DNA from: Chitinophagaceae bacterium
Lineage (GTDB): Bacteria; Bacteroidota; Bacteroidia; Chitinophagales; Chitinophagaceae
DNA length: 64,000 nucleotides
NCBI GenBank assembly: GCA_026415715.1
Contig: JAOAGO010000013.1
Span: 1-64,000, forward strand
Direction: 5' to 3'
Below, piece by piece: positions 18,905-27,502 of this stretch. A program made the translations under genes and the position numbers. Under the pieces are notes generated by a model, which was not told the origin of the DNA, ran no database searches, and worked only from the letters and a program-made list of their open reading frames with translations. Within the stretch, counting starts at the first letter, position 1. Each line of letters begins with the position of its first letter.

Positions 18905-20041
18905 ATGTCATTAGCTTTTCAGATAACCCATAAAGATTCACAATCACACGCAAGAACCGGTTGGCTGACTACGGCACACGGAACTCTTCGCACACCTGTA
19001 TTTATGCCTGTCGGTACCGGAGGCAGCGTAAAAGCCATCACACAACAGCAGTTGCTGAATGACCTGAATGCTCCCATTCTTCTCGGAAACACCTATCATT
19101 TGTATTTGCGCCCGGGCACGGAAGTGCTGCATAAAGCAGGCGGACTTCATCGCTTTATGGGCTGGAGCCGGTCTATCCTAACCGACAGCGGCGGATATCA
19201 GGTATTTTCCCTATCGGGCACCCGGAAAATTCAGGAAGACGGCGTCGTTTTTCAGTCCCATAGAGATGGCAGCCGCCATTTCTTTACACCCGAAAAAGTC
19301 ATAGACATACAGCGCATCATCGGGGCAGATATCATCATGGCTTTTGATGAGTGCCCGCCGGCAGGCAGCGATTTTGACTATGCCCGAAACAGCATGGAAC
19401 GTACGCATCGCTGGCTTGACCGCTGTGTGAAGCGGTTTCAGGAAACGGAGGATCCGTACGGCTACCAACAATATCTCTTTCCCATAGCACAGGGAGGTGT
19501 GCATAAGCCCTTGCGAAAAATTTCCTGCGAATACATCGTAAGTAAAAATCTGAGCGGCCATGCCATTGGCGGACTTAGCGTGGGTGAACCGGAAGACGTC
19601 ATGTATGAAATATGCCGGTACTGTTGCGAGCATCTTCCGGAAAACAAACCTCGTTATCTGATGGGAGTCGGTACCCCCTGGAATATTCTGGAATGTATCG
19701 GCCTGGGAGTTGACATGTTTGATTGTGTGATGCCTACCCGTAACGGACGAAACGCCATGCTGTTTACCACTTCGGGTATTGTAAATATTGACAACAAAAA
19801 ATGGGAATTTGATTATTCGCCTCTGGATGAAAACCTTCCCTTTGAAGTGAGTCAGTATTACAGCAAAGCCTATTTGAGGCATTTGCTGAAATCGGGTGAA
19901 ATTACCGGGTTAACCCTTGCCAGCCTGCATAACTTATCGTTCTATTTATGGCTTGTACGGGAGGCTGCTGCCCAAATTGAAGCCGGAACATTTATGTCAT
20001 GGAAACAGGAAATGATTTTGCGACTTAAAACCCGGTTGTGA
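18905..20041 (+). CDS. tgt: tRNA-guanine transglycosylase (queuosine pathway), lacking zinc cysteines
   Basis: 378 residues from the ATG at 18905 (an upstream in-frame ATG at 18863 would add 14 residues overlapping the divergent gene). It exchanges guanine-34 for preQ1 in tRNAs with GUN anticodons. The catalytic features are present: DSGGYQVFSL, MAFDECPP, AIGGLSVGEP and CVMPTRNGRNA with the nucleophile region. The C-terminal zinc site of classical enzymes (a CxCxxC-x25-H pattern just before YSRAYLRHL) is not conserved: the matching stretch reads DENLPFEVSQYYSKAYLRHL with no cysteine, although the later His (SLHNLSFY) remains. As far as I recall this is typical of Bacteroidota TGTs, so the enzyme is probably active. 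Confidence 0.95.
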   Translation: MSLAFQITHKDSQSHARTGWLTTAHGTLRTPVFMPVGTGGSVKAITQQQLLNDLNAPILLGNTYHLYLRPGTEVLHKAGGLHRFMGWSRSILTDSGGYQVFSLSGTRKIQEDGVVFQSHRDGSRHFFTPEKVIDIQRIIGADIIMAFDECPPAGSDFDYARNSMERTHRWLDRCVKRFQETEDPYGYQQYLFPIAQGGVHKPLRKISCEYIVSKNLSGHAIGGLSVGEPEDVMYEICRYCCEHLPENKPRYLMGVGTPWNILECIGLGVDMFDCVMPTRNGRNAMLFTTSGIVNIDNKKWEFDYSPLDENLPFEVSQYYSKAYLRHLLKSGEITGLTLASLHNLSFYLWLVREAAAQIEAGTFMSWKQEMILRLKTRL

Positions 20042-20234
20042 TTTATCAATTCATTAGTAAAATGATGGCTACTTTTGTAATACGCCGTTTTAAAAATGAA
20101 GCATATGATTTCAGTGGATCTGAAATACAGTGTTCAATTGCCGCTTTATGAAATTTGAATAAATGAGTACAAAAGAATTTTCTGACCCGCCATTTCAAGA
20201 AAAGGGTACTAACATCGCAAACATCTGATGCCGG

Positions 20235-21332
20235 ATGAAGAAACTGGACCGTTATATTATCCAAAAATTTTTAGTCACGTTTCTGTTTTGTATGGCATTG
20301 TTGACGGCAGTGGCCGTGGCGGTTGACAGCAGTGAAAAGGCAGATGATTTTGTGAAAACCGGCATGACTACAACACAAATCATCCGCAACTACTATTTCG
20401 GTTTTGTACCATGGATTTGGGGTATGTTGTATCCGTTGTTTGTGTTTATTGCCGTAATTTTTTTTACCAGCCGTATGGCGATGCGTTCTGAAATCATAGC
20501 CATATTGGCTTCAGGAGTCAGTTATCGTCGTTTTCTGTTGCCTTATATAATAAGCGGCATATTGCTGGCGGTTGTGTTATGGTTCGGATACAGAAGCGTT
20601 ATTCCAAGGGCGAATGTCATTCGCAGTGCATTTCAAAGCAAATACATAGATAAAAACGACCCTTCTAAAAATCCGGCGTATGGCGGTTGCATAGATTGCT
20701 ATTACATGCGGCTTGATTCGCAAACCTATATGGGTATTCGTTCCTATGATACCCTTTCAAAGTACGGGCGAACTTTTTTTATAAACAAAGTCAAAAAACA
20801 AAAAATCTACTACAACCTGAGGGCAGAAAATGTGCTGTGGGATACTGCGGTTAAAAAGTGGAAAATCCTGAACGCTACCGAGCGATGGGTTGACAGCGCC
20901 GGCGAGAAAGTGACTCATTTTACCGAAAAGTACCTTACGCTGCCGCTAAAACCGGACGAACTGCGCAAAGACTATTACCTGAAAGACAAACTTTCCACCC
21001 CTGCATTACGGTTATACATCGAAAAAGAACAGGCAAGAGGCACCGAGGGCCTTAGTGCCCTGAAAGTGGAATATCACCGCCGTACGGCTACTTCTTTCAG
21101 TGTATTGTTGCTAACTTTAATCGCAGTGGTCTTAGCCAGCCGGAAAACAAGGGGTGGCAGCGGTATGCATCTGGCACTGGGTATCGTTATAGCGGCGCTT
21201 TTTACTGTTTCGGATAGATTTTCAACTGTTTTTGCCGTGAAAGGAAACTTTCATCCGCTGCTGGCAGCATGGATGCCAAATCTGGTGTTCAGCATAGTGG
21301 CCGTTTTTTTGTACCGGAAAACCCCTAAATAA
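20235..21332 (+). CDS. LptF/LptG-family permease (YjgP/YjgQ)
   Basis: 365 residues with six predicted membrane segments in the 3+3 arrangement of LptF/LptG and a large periplasmic part between (about residues 120-265). The start MKKLDRYIIQKFLVTFLF and the SRMAMRSEIIAILASGVSYRR region are typical. It forms, with LptB and partner permease, the inner-membrane ABC transporter that extracts lipopolysaccharide for transport to the outer membrane. I cannot tell LptF from LptG from the sequence. No lptB is adjacent. A 193-base region without a convincing gene separates it from tgt; it contains two tiny ORFs only. Confidence 0.9.
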   Translation: MKKLDRYIIQKFLVTFLFCMALLTAVAVAVDSSEKADDFVKTGMTTTQIIRNYYFGFVPWIWGMLYPLFVFIAVIFFTSRMAMRSEIIAILASGVSYRRFLLPYIISGILLAVVLWFGYRSVIPRANVIRSAFQSKYIDKNDPSKNPAYGGCIDCYYMRLDSQTYMGIRSYDTLSKYGRTFFINKVKKQKIYYNLRAENVLWDTAVKKWKILNATERWVDSAGEKVTHFTEKYLTLPLKPDELRKDYYLKDKLSTPALRLYIEKEQARGTEGLSALKVEYHRRTATSFSVLLLTLIAVVLASRKTRGGSGMHLALGIVIAALFTVSDRFSTVFAVKGNFHPLLAAWMPNLVFSIVAVFLYRKTPK

Positions 21333-21436
21333 TAAACCACCCTGAAATCAGAGTAAGTTTTCTTATCAACCTTATCTTAACTAAAATTTCAGGCACTTTC
21401 AACCCGGCTTATCATATGGTTGCATGCTGAATTGTT

Positions 21437-21444
21437 TAACTTTG
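21437..21444 (+). promoter_or_regulatory. Putative -7 box for citrate synthase
   Basis: TAACTTTG, an exact TAnnTTTG match, ends 38 bases before the citrate synthase ATG at 21483. A TTG sits about 16 bases upstream, which is a little short for the -33 element. Confidence 0.5.
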
Positions 21445-21482
21445 AGCCGAAACAGGCGTTATACAATTCTATAAGTTTTTTT

Positions 21483-22811
21483 ATGGGAATATTAAAAGAC
21501 AGATTTAAAGCCAGGGCCGATAAAATGGCGGCAGAAATTAAAGAAATGCTCAAAGAACATGGAAGCAAAGTGATTGGTGAGGTTCAGCTGGCTCAGATTT
21601 ATCAGGGAATGAGGGGGATTACGGGTTTAATTACCGAAACCTCTTTGTTAGATCCGCAGGAAGGCATCCGGTTCAGAGGATATTCGATTCCTGAATTAAG
21701 AGAAAAACTTCCAAAAGCGCCAAACGGCTCGGAGCCTTTGCCGGAAGGGATTTTTTACCTGATGTTAATTGGCGAATTACCCAACGAAGAAGATGTTCAG
21801 TACATCACCTCGGTATGGCAGCGCCGCAGCCACGTACCCAACCATGTCTTTGACACCATAGAAGCGCTTCCGGTCAGCGCCCATCCGATGACGCAATTTG
21901 TAACCGCTGTTATGGCTTTGCAAACCGAAAGCCAGTTTGCCAAACGTTACGCGGCGGGTATGAATAAAAAAGATTACTGGGAAGCCGTGTTTGACGACAG
22001 CATGGACTTAATAGCCCGTTTGCCCAGAGTGGCCGCTTATATTTACCGCCGTAAATACAGGGGCGGGGAGCATATTCATCCGAACGGTTTGCTGGACTGG
22101 GCGGGCAATCTGGCTCATATGATGGGTTATGAAGATGAAAGTTTTATGGAATTGATGCGGTTATATATGACTATTCATGCCGATCATGAAGGCGGGAATG
22201 TTTCCGCACATACCACTCATCTGGTCGGATCGGCTCTCAGTGATCCGTATTTAAGCTATGCTTCGGGCATGAACGGGTTGGCCGGCCCCTTACATGGCCT
22301 GGCAAATCAGGAGGTTATTAAATGGATATTTGAAATGCGGGAAGAGCTGAATACTGACCAGCCCACAAAAGAACAAATAGAACAATATGTTCGCAAAACA
22401 CTCAGCGAAGGAAAAGTAGTTCCGGGATACGGACATGCTGTTTTGCGTAAAACCGATCCGAGGTTTTTGGTACAAATGGAATTCGGGAAAAAACATATGC
22501 CCGATGACCCGCTGGTGCAAACGGTATGGAATATTTATGAAGTCGTTCCGCCGATTCTTCAGTCACTGGGAAAGGTGAAAAATCCCTGGCCAAATGTGGA
22601 TGCACACAGCGGCGCTTTACTGGTGCATTACGGAATGAAAGAGTTTGAATTTTATACCGTTCTTTTTGCCGTAAGCCGGGCGCTGGGTGTATTAGCCAGT
22701 TTATGCTGGTCCAGGGCGCTCAACTTCCCGATTGAAAGACCCAAATCGGTAACCACTGAATTGGTTAAACTTTGGCTGCAAGGAAAGGCTTCTATTTGGG
22801 GCGAGTCGTGA
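21483..22811 (+). CDS. gltA: Citrate synthase, mitochondrial (eukaryotic) type
   Basis: 442 residues from the ATG at 21483; the frame opens at 21420 but the upstream stretch contains the -7 box and is not protein-like. It condenses acetyl-CoA and oxaloacetate at the entry of the TCA cycle. The sequence follows the mitochondrial-type enzyme closely: GMRGITGLITETSLLDP, EGIRFRGYSIPE, the catalytic His in GPLHGLANQEV, the second His in PGYGHAVLRKTDPR and the catalytic Asp in NVDAHSGAL. E. coli-type hexameric enzymes differ at all of these places and carry an N-terminal NADH-regulatory domain that is absent here. A dimeric enzyme without NADH inhibition is therefore expected. Monocistronic, with its own promoter box. 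Confidence 0.95.
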   Translation: MGILKDRFKARADKMAAEIKEMLKEHGSKVIGEVQLAQIYQGMRGITGLITETSLLDPQEGIRFRGYSIPELREKLPKAPNGSEPLPEGIFYLMLIGELPNEEDVQYITSVWQRRSHVPNHVFDTIEALPVSAHPMTQFVTAVMALQTESQFAKRYAAGMNKKDYWEAVFDDSMDLIARLPRVAAYIYRRKYRGGEHIHPNGLLDWAGNLAHMMGYEDESFMELMRLYMTIHADHEGGNVSAHTTHLVGSALSDPYLSYASGMNGLAGPLHGLANQEVIKWIFEMREELNTDQPTKEQIEQYVRKTLSEGKVVPGYGHAVLRKTDPRFLVQMEFGKKHMPDDPLVQTVWNIYEVVPPILQSLGKVKNPWPNVDAHSGALLVHYGMKEFEFYTVLFAVSRALGVLASLCWSRALNFPIERPKSVTTELVKLWLQGKASIWGES

Positions 22812-22850
22812 TATTACCCGGAAGTTCTCTCTTTTTTAAATTAAATACTT

Positions 22851-22858
22851 TAACTTTG
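22851..22858 (+). promoter_or_regulatory. Putative -7 box for tRNA-Ala
   Basis: TAACTTTG, an exact TAnnTTTG match, 24 bases upstream of the first base of the mature tRNA. Spacing leaves room for a short 5' leader removed by RNase P. Confidence 0.55.
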
Positions 22859-22882
22859 CGCCTCTTTGAAATATAATGAAAG

Positions 22883-22956
22883 GGGGGTTTAGCTCAGCTG
22901 GCTAGAGCGTTTGCATGGCATGCAAAAGGTCACCGGTTCGACTCCGGTAACCTCCA
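22883..22956 (+). tRNA. tRNA-Ala (anticodon GGC)
   Basis: Folds into a full cloverleaf. The 7-bp acceptor stem GGGGGTT pairs with AACCTCC (one G-U). The D stem is GCTC/GAGC, the anticodon stem TTTGC/GCAAA encloses loop ATGGCAT with anticodon GGC, and the T arm is ACCGG-TTCGACT-CCGGT. Discriminator A at 22956; the 3' CCA is not encoded. A -7 promoter box lies just upstream. Confidence 0.96.
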
Positions 22957-23054
22957 CAATAAAAGAATTTTCACCTCAGAAGAAATGTAATCCTAAGGAA
23001 AACGGGTTTACGTTTACACAAAAACAAAACTGAGCTTTCGCTGTTATAATGTTC

Positions 23055-23216
23055 ATGGGAGTTTGGCGACAAATAGGCGAATATCTTTACCTCGTTAAAA
23101 AAAATCCGGACCGTCCGAAATCAAAGTGGGTTGGTTACATGCATGGTATCAACCGTCTCAGTCTGTTTATTTTTCTATTCTGCCTTATATTACTCTTAAT
23201 CAAATTAATTACTTGA
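23055..23216 (+). CDS. Small conserved membrane protein (DUF6728-like)
   Basis: A 53-codon gene from the ATG at 23055 (a second in-frame ATG lies at 23049). The product begins MGVWRQIGEYLYLVKKNP, has a short basic linker with MHGINRLS, and ends with one hydrophobic segment (LFIFLFCLILLLIKLIT), so it should be a single-pass inner-membrane protein with a cytoplasmic N-terminus. I recognise this layout from very small proteins that are widespread in Chitinophagales (DUF6728 as I recall it), whose function is unknown. It sits between tRNA-Ala and the cytochrome-like lipoprotein gene, which runs the other way. Confidence 0.7.
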   Translation: MGVWRQIGEYLYLVKKNPDRPKSKWVGYMHGINRLSLFIFLFCLILLLIKLIT

Positions 23217-23256
23217 CTTGTCAAAAGAACTCTTCCCGTTGACTCCGAAATAACCG

Positions 23257-23817
23257 TTAATCGGTTATCCGGCCTCCGGCATTAATCCAGTCCGTAATTT
23301 TTTGTTTATCGGGCCCGGTGAGCGGGGCGTTCGGCGCCGGCGGCATTTGAGAGGGTTGAGCATCCACGGCCCTGGCCTTTATCCTGTCTTTTCCATTTAC
23401 AATGCTTTGATCGGTATCAAAATTTCTTCCGCCGCTGTTTCCGCCATTCAGATGACAAGGGCCGCAATAGCCGGTAATCAATTGTTTTACCAAAGCGTAT
23501 CGCGGGCCATAATTTAAAATGGTAATATGTACCGTATCAGTACATCCCTTTTGATTTTTTGCGGTAATAATATAATTGCCCGGTGCCAGTCCGGTAAAAT
23601 AATTTGAAGCTTGATAAGGGCCGTTTCCGATTTTGTAACTCATCGTATCGCCAACCGGAGAGGTAATAGTGATGGTCCCGTTGTTTGATGTGCCGATGGA
23701 TTCTGTTTTGTAATATGTAAAATTGTAATTTGTATTACGACACGGATCCGGTGCGTCATTTTTTTTACAGCTGAAAAACAAAACAAAAAACCCCAAAATA
23801 AATGCTGCTCTTTGCAT
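23257..23817 (-). CDS. Lipoprotein with one c-type haem motif
   Basis: 186 residues from the ATG at 23817 (frame opens at 23832). The start MQRAAFILGFFVLFFSC is a lipoprotein signal with lipid Cys in LFFSC. The middle (about residues 30-105) resembles SprB/PKD-like repeat sheets (NNGTITITSPVGD, LAPGNYIITAKNQKGCTD). The C-terminal 75 residues are a single-haem cytochrome-like domain with CGPCH and, near the end, MPPAPNAPLTGPDKQKITDW, which can supply a Met ligand as in the cytochromes attached to many Bacteroidota surface proteins. It probably carries electrons or senses redox at the outer-membrane or periplasmic face. It is divergent from the TonB-dependent receptor gene, with 127 bases between chosen starts. 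Confidence 0.78.
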   Translation of the reverse strand: MQRAAFILGFFVLFFSCKKNDAPDPCRNTNYNFTYYKTESIGTSNNGTITITSPVGDTMSYKIGNGPYQASNYFTGLAPGNYIITAKNQKGCTDTVHITILNYGPRYALVKQLITGYCGPCHLNGGNSGGRNFDTDQSIVNGKDRIKARAVDAQPSQMPPAPNAPLTGPDKQKITDWINAGGRITD

Positions 23818-23944
23818 GTTGCGTGTTTCCAATGTAAATATAATTTTTTCATTTAAATTAATATATTCAATTTAGCACTCCAAAAAAATGAATCTATGTT
23901 GCATTTTTTATAAATTTGTGTATTTAGGCTTATTGGTTCGCCCC

Positions 23945-26266
23945 ATGTTTTTGATTAAAATAAAGCGATCGGGTTTAATGGTATGGATAATTTTCGTTTC
24001 GGTATTCACATTATCAGGAACAATAACGGCTTTCGCTCAAACGTGCAGGCTTACCCTTTCGGGCAGTGTTTCAGATGCTGACACCAAGTCACCCTTAGCT
24101 GATGCCTATGTGGAACTCATAGAATTAAAAAAAACCACCGTAACTGATGAAGAAGGCCACTATCATTTTTACAATCTGTGTCCCGGTAACTATACATTGA
24201 AAATTACCCATGTGGATTGTGAGCCGGTTGAAATTAAGGTGCGTTTAGTGAATGATGCCGTGCGGAATGTTGTACTTCCTCACCGATACTACGAAATGGA
24301 AAAAGTAATCATCAGCGGTAAAAAAGATGAATTCCGCAATCTGCTGAAGGAACAACTGGAAAATAAAAGTGTGGAACAAACCCGGGGTTTATCTCTGGGA
24401 GAGGTGTTGAAGAAAATTAATGGAGTTACTGTATTGCAAACCGGTAGCACTATTTTTAAACCGGTAATTCATGGATTGCACGGGCAGCGTTTGATTTTAT
24501 TAAATAACGGTGTAAGGGTGGAGGGACAGCAATGGGGACAAGAGCATGCTCCAGAAATTGATCCATATCTGGCTGAAAAATTTACCGTAATAAAAGGCGC
24601 CGGGGCATTAAAATACGGAAGCGATGCCATAGGTGGTGCGATTTTTGTCGATTCCCGTACGCTTTCTCCTGCTCCCGGATGGAAGCATGAAGTTAATATA
24701 GGTTATCTACACAATAACCGACAATACATACTCAGCGCTTTAACCGAACATCGTTCCGCTCACGTACCGGCATTAGGATTTCGCCTGCAAGGCACTCTAA
24801 AATACGGGGGCAATACCCGCACGCCTGATTACTGGCTTTACAATACCGGACTGAGAGAACTGAATTATTCAGCCACGCTGGAATACCGGAAACCCCGGTT
24901 TCGTTCTGAATTTTTTTTAAGCGCTTTCAATACTCAACTGGGCTTATTCACCGGCGCACATATCGGTAATTTAACCGATCTGGAAAATGCAATCCGCAGC
25001 CCTAAACCCATACAGAATATTGATCGCTTTGATTATTCAATAGGCAGGCCAAAGCAAAAAGTAAATCATTATTTATTTAAATCCTATTCTGAAATATTGT
25101 TTTCAACAAGGAAAAAGATGTCTTTGCTGCTATCGCATCAGGAAAATTTCAGGAAAGAATTTGACAGAGCGCTGATAACTGACAGACCGGAACTGGATTT
25201 GAACATTGGCACCAGTCAGTTGCATATATCCTATGAATATAATCGGCCAAACCTTCAGTGGATGACTGGTTTGAATATAAGTCATCAGCAAAACGTTTGG
25301 GACGGAAGCCGGTTTTTTATACCCAACTTCATAACCTGGAATCTTGGCGCTTACGGTATTTTAAAAAAACAACTCAAAAACCTGACATTGGAATCGGGGA
25401 TCAGATATGATTTCAGGGACTTGAAAACATTCCGAAATCAAAATAACGTAATTACCGAAACATACCGGAAATTTCATAACCTTTCAACCTCAGCCGTGGC
25501 GGCCTTACGAATTTCACAATGCTGGAAATCCGTTTTTAATTTTTCCTTAGCCTGGCGTCCGCCCCATGTGAATGAGCTTTATGTAAACGGATTACATCAC
25601 GGAACAGCCAGCTTTGAAATCGGCGATCCGGGATTGAGAAGCGAAAGAGCCTATAAAACCGGTTTGCAATTGAAATATGAAACCGACAGCAACTGGAATG
25701 TTGACGTTACGTTATATCATGATTATATTGTCAACTTCATCAATTTGGTTCCATCTACACCGCCCACGCTAACCTTACGGGGGGCATATCCCACTTTCCG
25801 ATATATACAAACACGGGCCGGACTGAGTGGTGCAGATCTGCGATTTTCTTATTGGTTACATCAGCAAATCACGGTTGCCGCAAAGGGCGCCTTTCTGTTT
25901 GCCCGTGACCTGAATGCAAAGGACTGGCTCATGCAGATGCCTCCACATCGCGTGGAAGGAGAGATTAGCTACCTTTTTAAAGAAAAAAAATTAAAAAACA
26001 CCACCATAAGCCTTTTGACTCAATATGTTTTTCGTCAAAGATATATTCCCCGCCGGTATGATGATTATTTGCCGCCGCCGGCTGACTATATCCTGTTGAG
26101 TTTAGAATTTGCAACAGAATTGCAAATTTTTAAAAAAAATTTTAATTTTGGGTTGAGTATGTATAACCTCTTGAATCGCCGTTACAGGGATTACATGAAC
26201 CGGTTTCGGTACTTTCATGATGAGACGGGAAGAAATGCGGTTCTTCGTTTAAAAATTCCATTATGA
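23945..26266 (+). CDS. TonB-dependent receptor with N-terminal carboxypeptidase-like domain
   Basis: 773 residues from the ATG at 23945, which begins a normal signal peptide (MFLIKIKRSGLMVWIIF, cleavage near TAFAQ); an upstream ATG at 23888 would add 19 residues. Residues about 32-120 are a CarboxypepD_reg-like sheet (LSGSVSDADTKSPLADAYV), then comes the plug (KPVIHGLHGQRLILLNNG, QQWGQEHAPEIDP, GAGALKYGSDAIGG) and a 22-strand barrel ending in RLKIPL. The His-containing HGLHGQ and QEHAPE sequences in the plug resemble receptors proposed for metal or small cationic ligands, but the ligand cannot be read from the sequence. No SusD partner follows; instead the stop overlaps the next lipoprotein gene by 4 bases, so both are translated together. 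Confidence 0.9.
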   Translation: MFLIKIKRSGLMVWIIFVSVFTLSGTITAFAQTCRLTLSGSVSDADTKSPLADAYVELIELKKTTVTDEEGHYHFYNLCPGNYTLKITHVDCEPVEIKVRLVNDAVRNVVLPHRYYEMEKVIISGKKDEFRNLLKEQLENKSVEQTRGLSLGEVLKKINGVTVLQTGSTIFKPVIHGLHGQRLILLNNGVRVEGQQWGQEHAPEIDPYLAEKFTVIKGAGALKYGSDAIGGAIFVDSRTLSPAPGWKHEVNIGYLHNNRQYILSALTEHRSAHVPALGFRLQGTLKYGGNTRTPDYWLYNTGLRELNYSATLEYRKPRFRSEFFLSAFNTQLGLFTGAHIGNLTDLENAIRSPKPIQNIDRFDYSIGRPKQKVNHYLFKSYSEILFSTRKKMSLLLSHQENFRKEFDRALITDRPELDLNIGTSQLHISYEYNRPNLQWMTGLNISHQQNVWDGSRFFIPNFITWNLGAYGILKKQLKNLTLESGIRYDFRDLKTFRNQNNVITETYRKFHNLSTSAVAALRISQCWKSVFNFSLAWRPPHVNELYVNGLHHGTASFEIGDPGLRSERAYKTGLQLKYETDSNWNVDVTLYHDYIVNFINLVPSTPPTLTLRGAYPTFRYIQTRAGLSGADLRFSYWLHQQITVAAKGAFLFARDLNAKDWLMQMPPHRVEGEISYLFKEKKLKNTTISLLTQYVFRQRYIPRRYDDYLPPPADYILLSLEFATELQIFKKNFNFGLSMYNLLNRRYRDYMNRFRYFHDETGRNAVLRLKIPL

Positions 26267-26802
26267 GAGGGGTGACATTATATTTTCTTTTGTTCCTTTT
26301 TTTTGCTGTTTCGTGTAAAAAAACATCGCGTCCGAATAACGAAAATGAACATGAAGCAATAAACAAAGTTGAATTTGTTTTTTATCAAAACGGAAATCTT
26401 TATCGAAAATTTATTCTCGAAGATCCGGACGGCGACGGCGGTGCTCCGCCCACACGAATAGATTCCATTATTCTGCAAAGAGCTTCGAATTATACCGCAG
26501 AGCTGTTTATAAAAAATATTTCCGGCGGAGTTGAAAAAGACATAACAGCGCTGATCAGGCAACAAGGTACATCACATGAATTCTTTTACATTCCTTCGGG
26601 TGTAAATGTTACAATAACCAAAAACGATAAAGACGCCAACAATTTTCCGTTAGGATTAAACACTACATGGACGACCGGCCCGGCCGGACAGGGCTCACTT
26701 CTTTTGAAATTAATGCATAAAACAGGCATCAAAGGGCCTAACGATTCGCCCGATAAAGGACATGCCGATATTCAGATTAATATACCCTTAAAAATTTTGT
26801 AG
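26263..26802 (+). CDS. Small lipoprotein coupled to the TonB receptor (type 1 periplasmic-binding-fold-like family)
   Basis: 179 residues. The start MRGVTLYFLLFLFFAVSC is a lipoprotein signal with lipid Cys18. The mature protein has the layout of small lipoproteins found beside TonB-dependent receptors in Flavobacteria and relatives, which are usually annotated type 1 periplasmic binding fold superfamily protein: an acidic LEDPDGDGG segment, an ASNYTAELFIKNIS strand, HEFFYIPSG, and a C-terminal GHADIQINIPLKI. The acidic DPDGDGG loop could bind a divalent cation. Its ATG lies inside the receptor stop (ATGA overlap), which is strong evidence of one operon. A surface-exposed or periplasmic ligand-capture role for the receptor is likely but inferred from position only. 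Confidence 0.72.
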   Translation: MRGVTLYFLLFLFFAVSCKKTSRPNNENEHEAINKVEFVFYQNGNLYRKFILEDPDGDGGAPPTRIDSIILQRASNYTAELFIKNISGGVEKDITALIRQQGTSHEFFYIPSGVNVTITKNDKDANNFPLGLNTTWTTGPAGQGSLLLKLMHKTGIKGPNDSPDKGHADIQINIPLKIL

Positions 26803-26840
26803 AGATAATAATTATTATATAAACCCAAAAACTTGAAGCT

Positions 26841-27476
26841 ATGAGAAAGTTAACCTTTGCACTTACATTTATCCTTTTGTCTGAAGCGTCATTTACCCAG
26901 GTACGCTTAGGTTTCAGAGCGGGTTTTAACCTCGCTCATATTTCCACTAATGATGACGATTTGAATGAAGACAAAAAAATGATGCCGGCCTATCAGTTCG
27001 GCCCGGTTTTTGAAATCGGATTGGGTAACACATTGTTTCTTCAACCTCAGGTACTTTTTCAGTTAAAAGGAACCAAGATTCAGCATAATAACCATACCGA
27101 TAATGTGAAAATTTCAGCCTTGGATCTTCCTCTGAATCTTGTTTTTCGTTCTCCCGCAGGATTTTTTATCGGAGCCGGTCCAAATTTTGGATTGAATCTG
27201 AAAGCTGTCAGCAAACATGAAGATGATGTAGATGATTTGGGAATTGGAGACCGTCCCGGAGAAGTTAAACCTTTTGATTTAGGCGGAAATCTGAACCTTG
27301 GTTTTCTGTTCAGTGAAAATATTCTGATTTCCGGAAACTATCTTAAAGGTTTTTCCAACCTTTCCAACGTATCCGGCCTGGACTGGAAAAATAACCTCAT
27401 CAGCATGAGCCTGACCATTTATCTTACAAAGAAAAAGAACAAGATAAAGACCGATGTGAATGCCACCATGAATTAA
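26841..27476 (+). CDS. Outer-membrane beta-barrel protein, PorT-like family
   Basis: 211 residues with signal peptide (MRKLTFALTFILLSEASFTQ). The mature part has the eight-strand small-barrel pattern of Bacteroidota outer-membrane proteins (OMP_b-brl_2 type): LGFRAGFNLAHIS, FGPVFEIGLGNTLFLQPQV, SALDLPLNLVFR, GFFIGAGPNFGLNL. Acidic loops (DDDLNEDKK near 38-46, KHEDDVDDLG near 128-137) lie between strands. It follows the lipoprotein gene by 38 bases, runs the same way and is closed by a strong terminator, so it may be the last gene of the receptor operon. Confidence 0.8.
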   Translation: MRKLTFALTFILLSEASFTQVRLGFRAGFNLAHISTNDDDLNEDKKMMPAYQFGPVFEIGLGNTLFLQPQVLFQLKGTKIQHNNHTDNVKISALDLPLNLVFRSPAGFFIGAGPNFGLNLKAVSKHEDDVDDLGIGDRPGEVKPFDLGGNLNLGFLFSENILISGNYLKGFSNLSNVSGLDWKNNLISMSLTIYLTKKKNKIKTDVNATMN

Positions 27477-27502
27477 TGGCAATCTGATTTTTCAATGCAT
27501 TG

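Noticed and set aside
19211-19882. 223-codon ORF on the minus strand inside tgt
   Set aside because: Antisense shadow of a conserved enzyme; no family features.
20062-20228. Two tiny ORFs (29 and 21 codons) between tgt and the LptF/G permease gene
   Set aside because: Too short and without recognisable sequence. The second ends 6 bases before the permease ATG and might be a leader peptide, but nothing in the sequence supports this.
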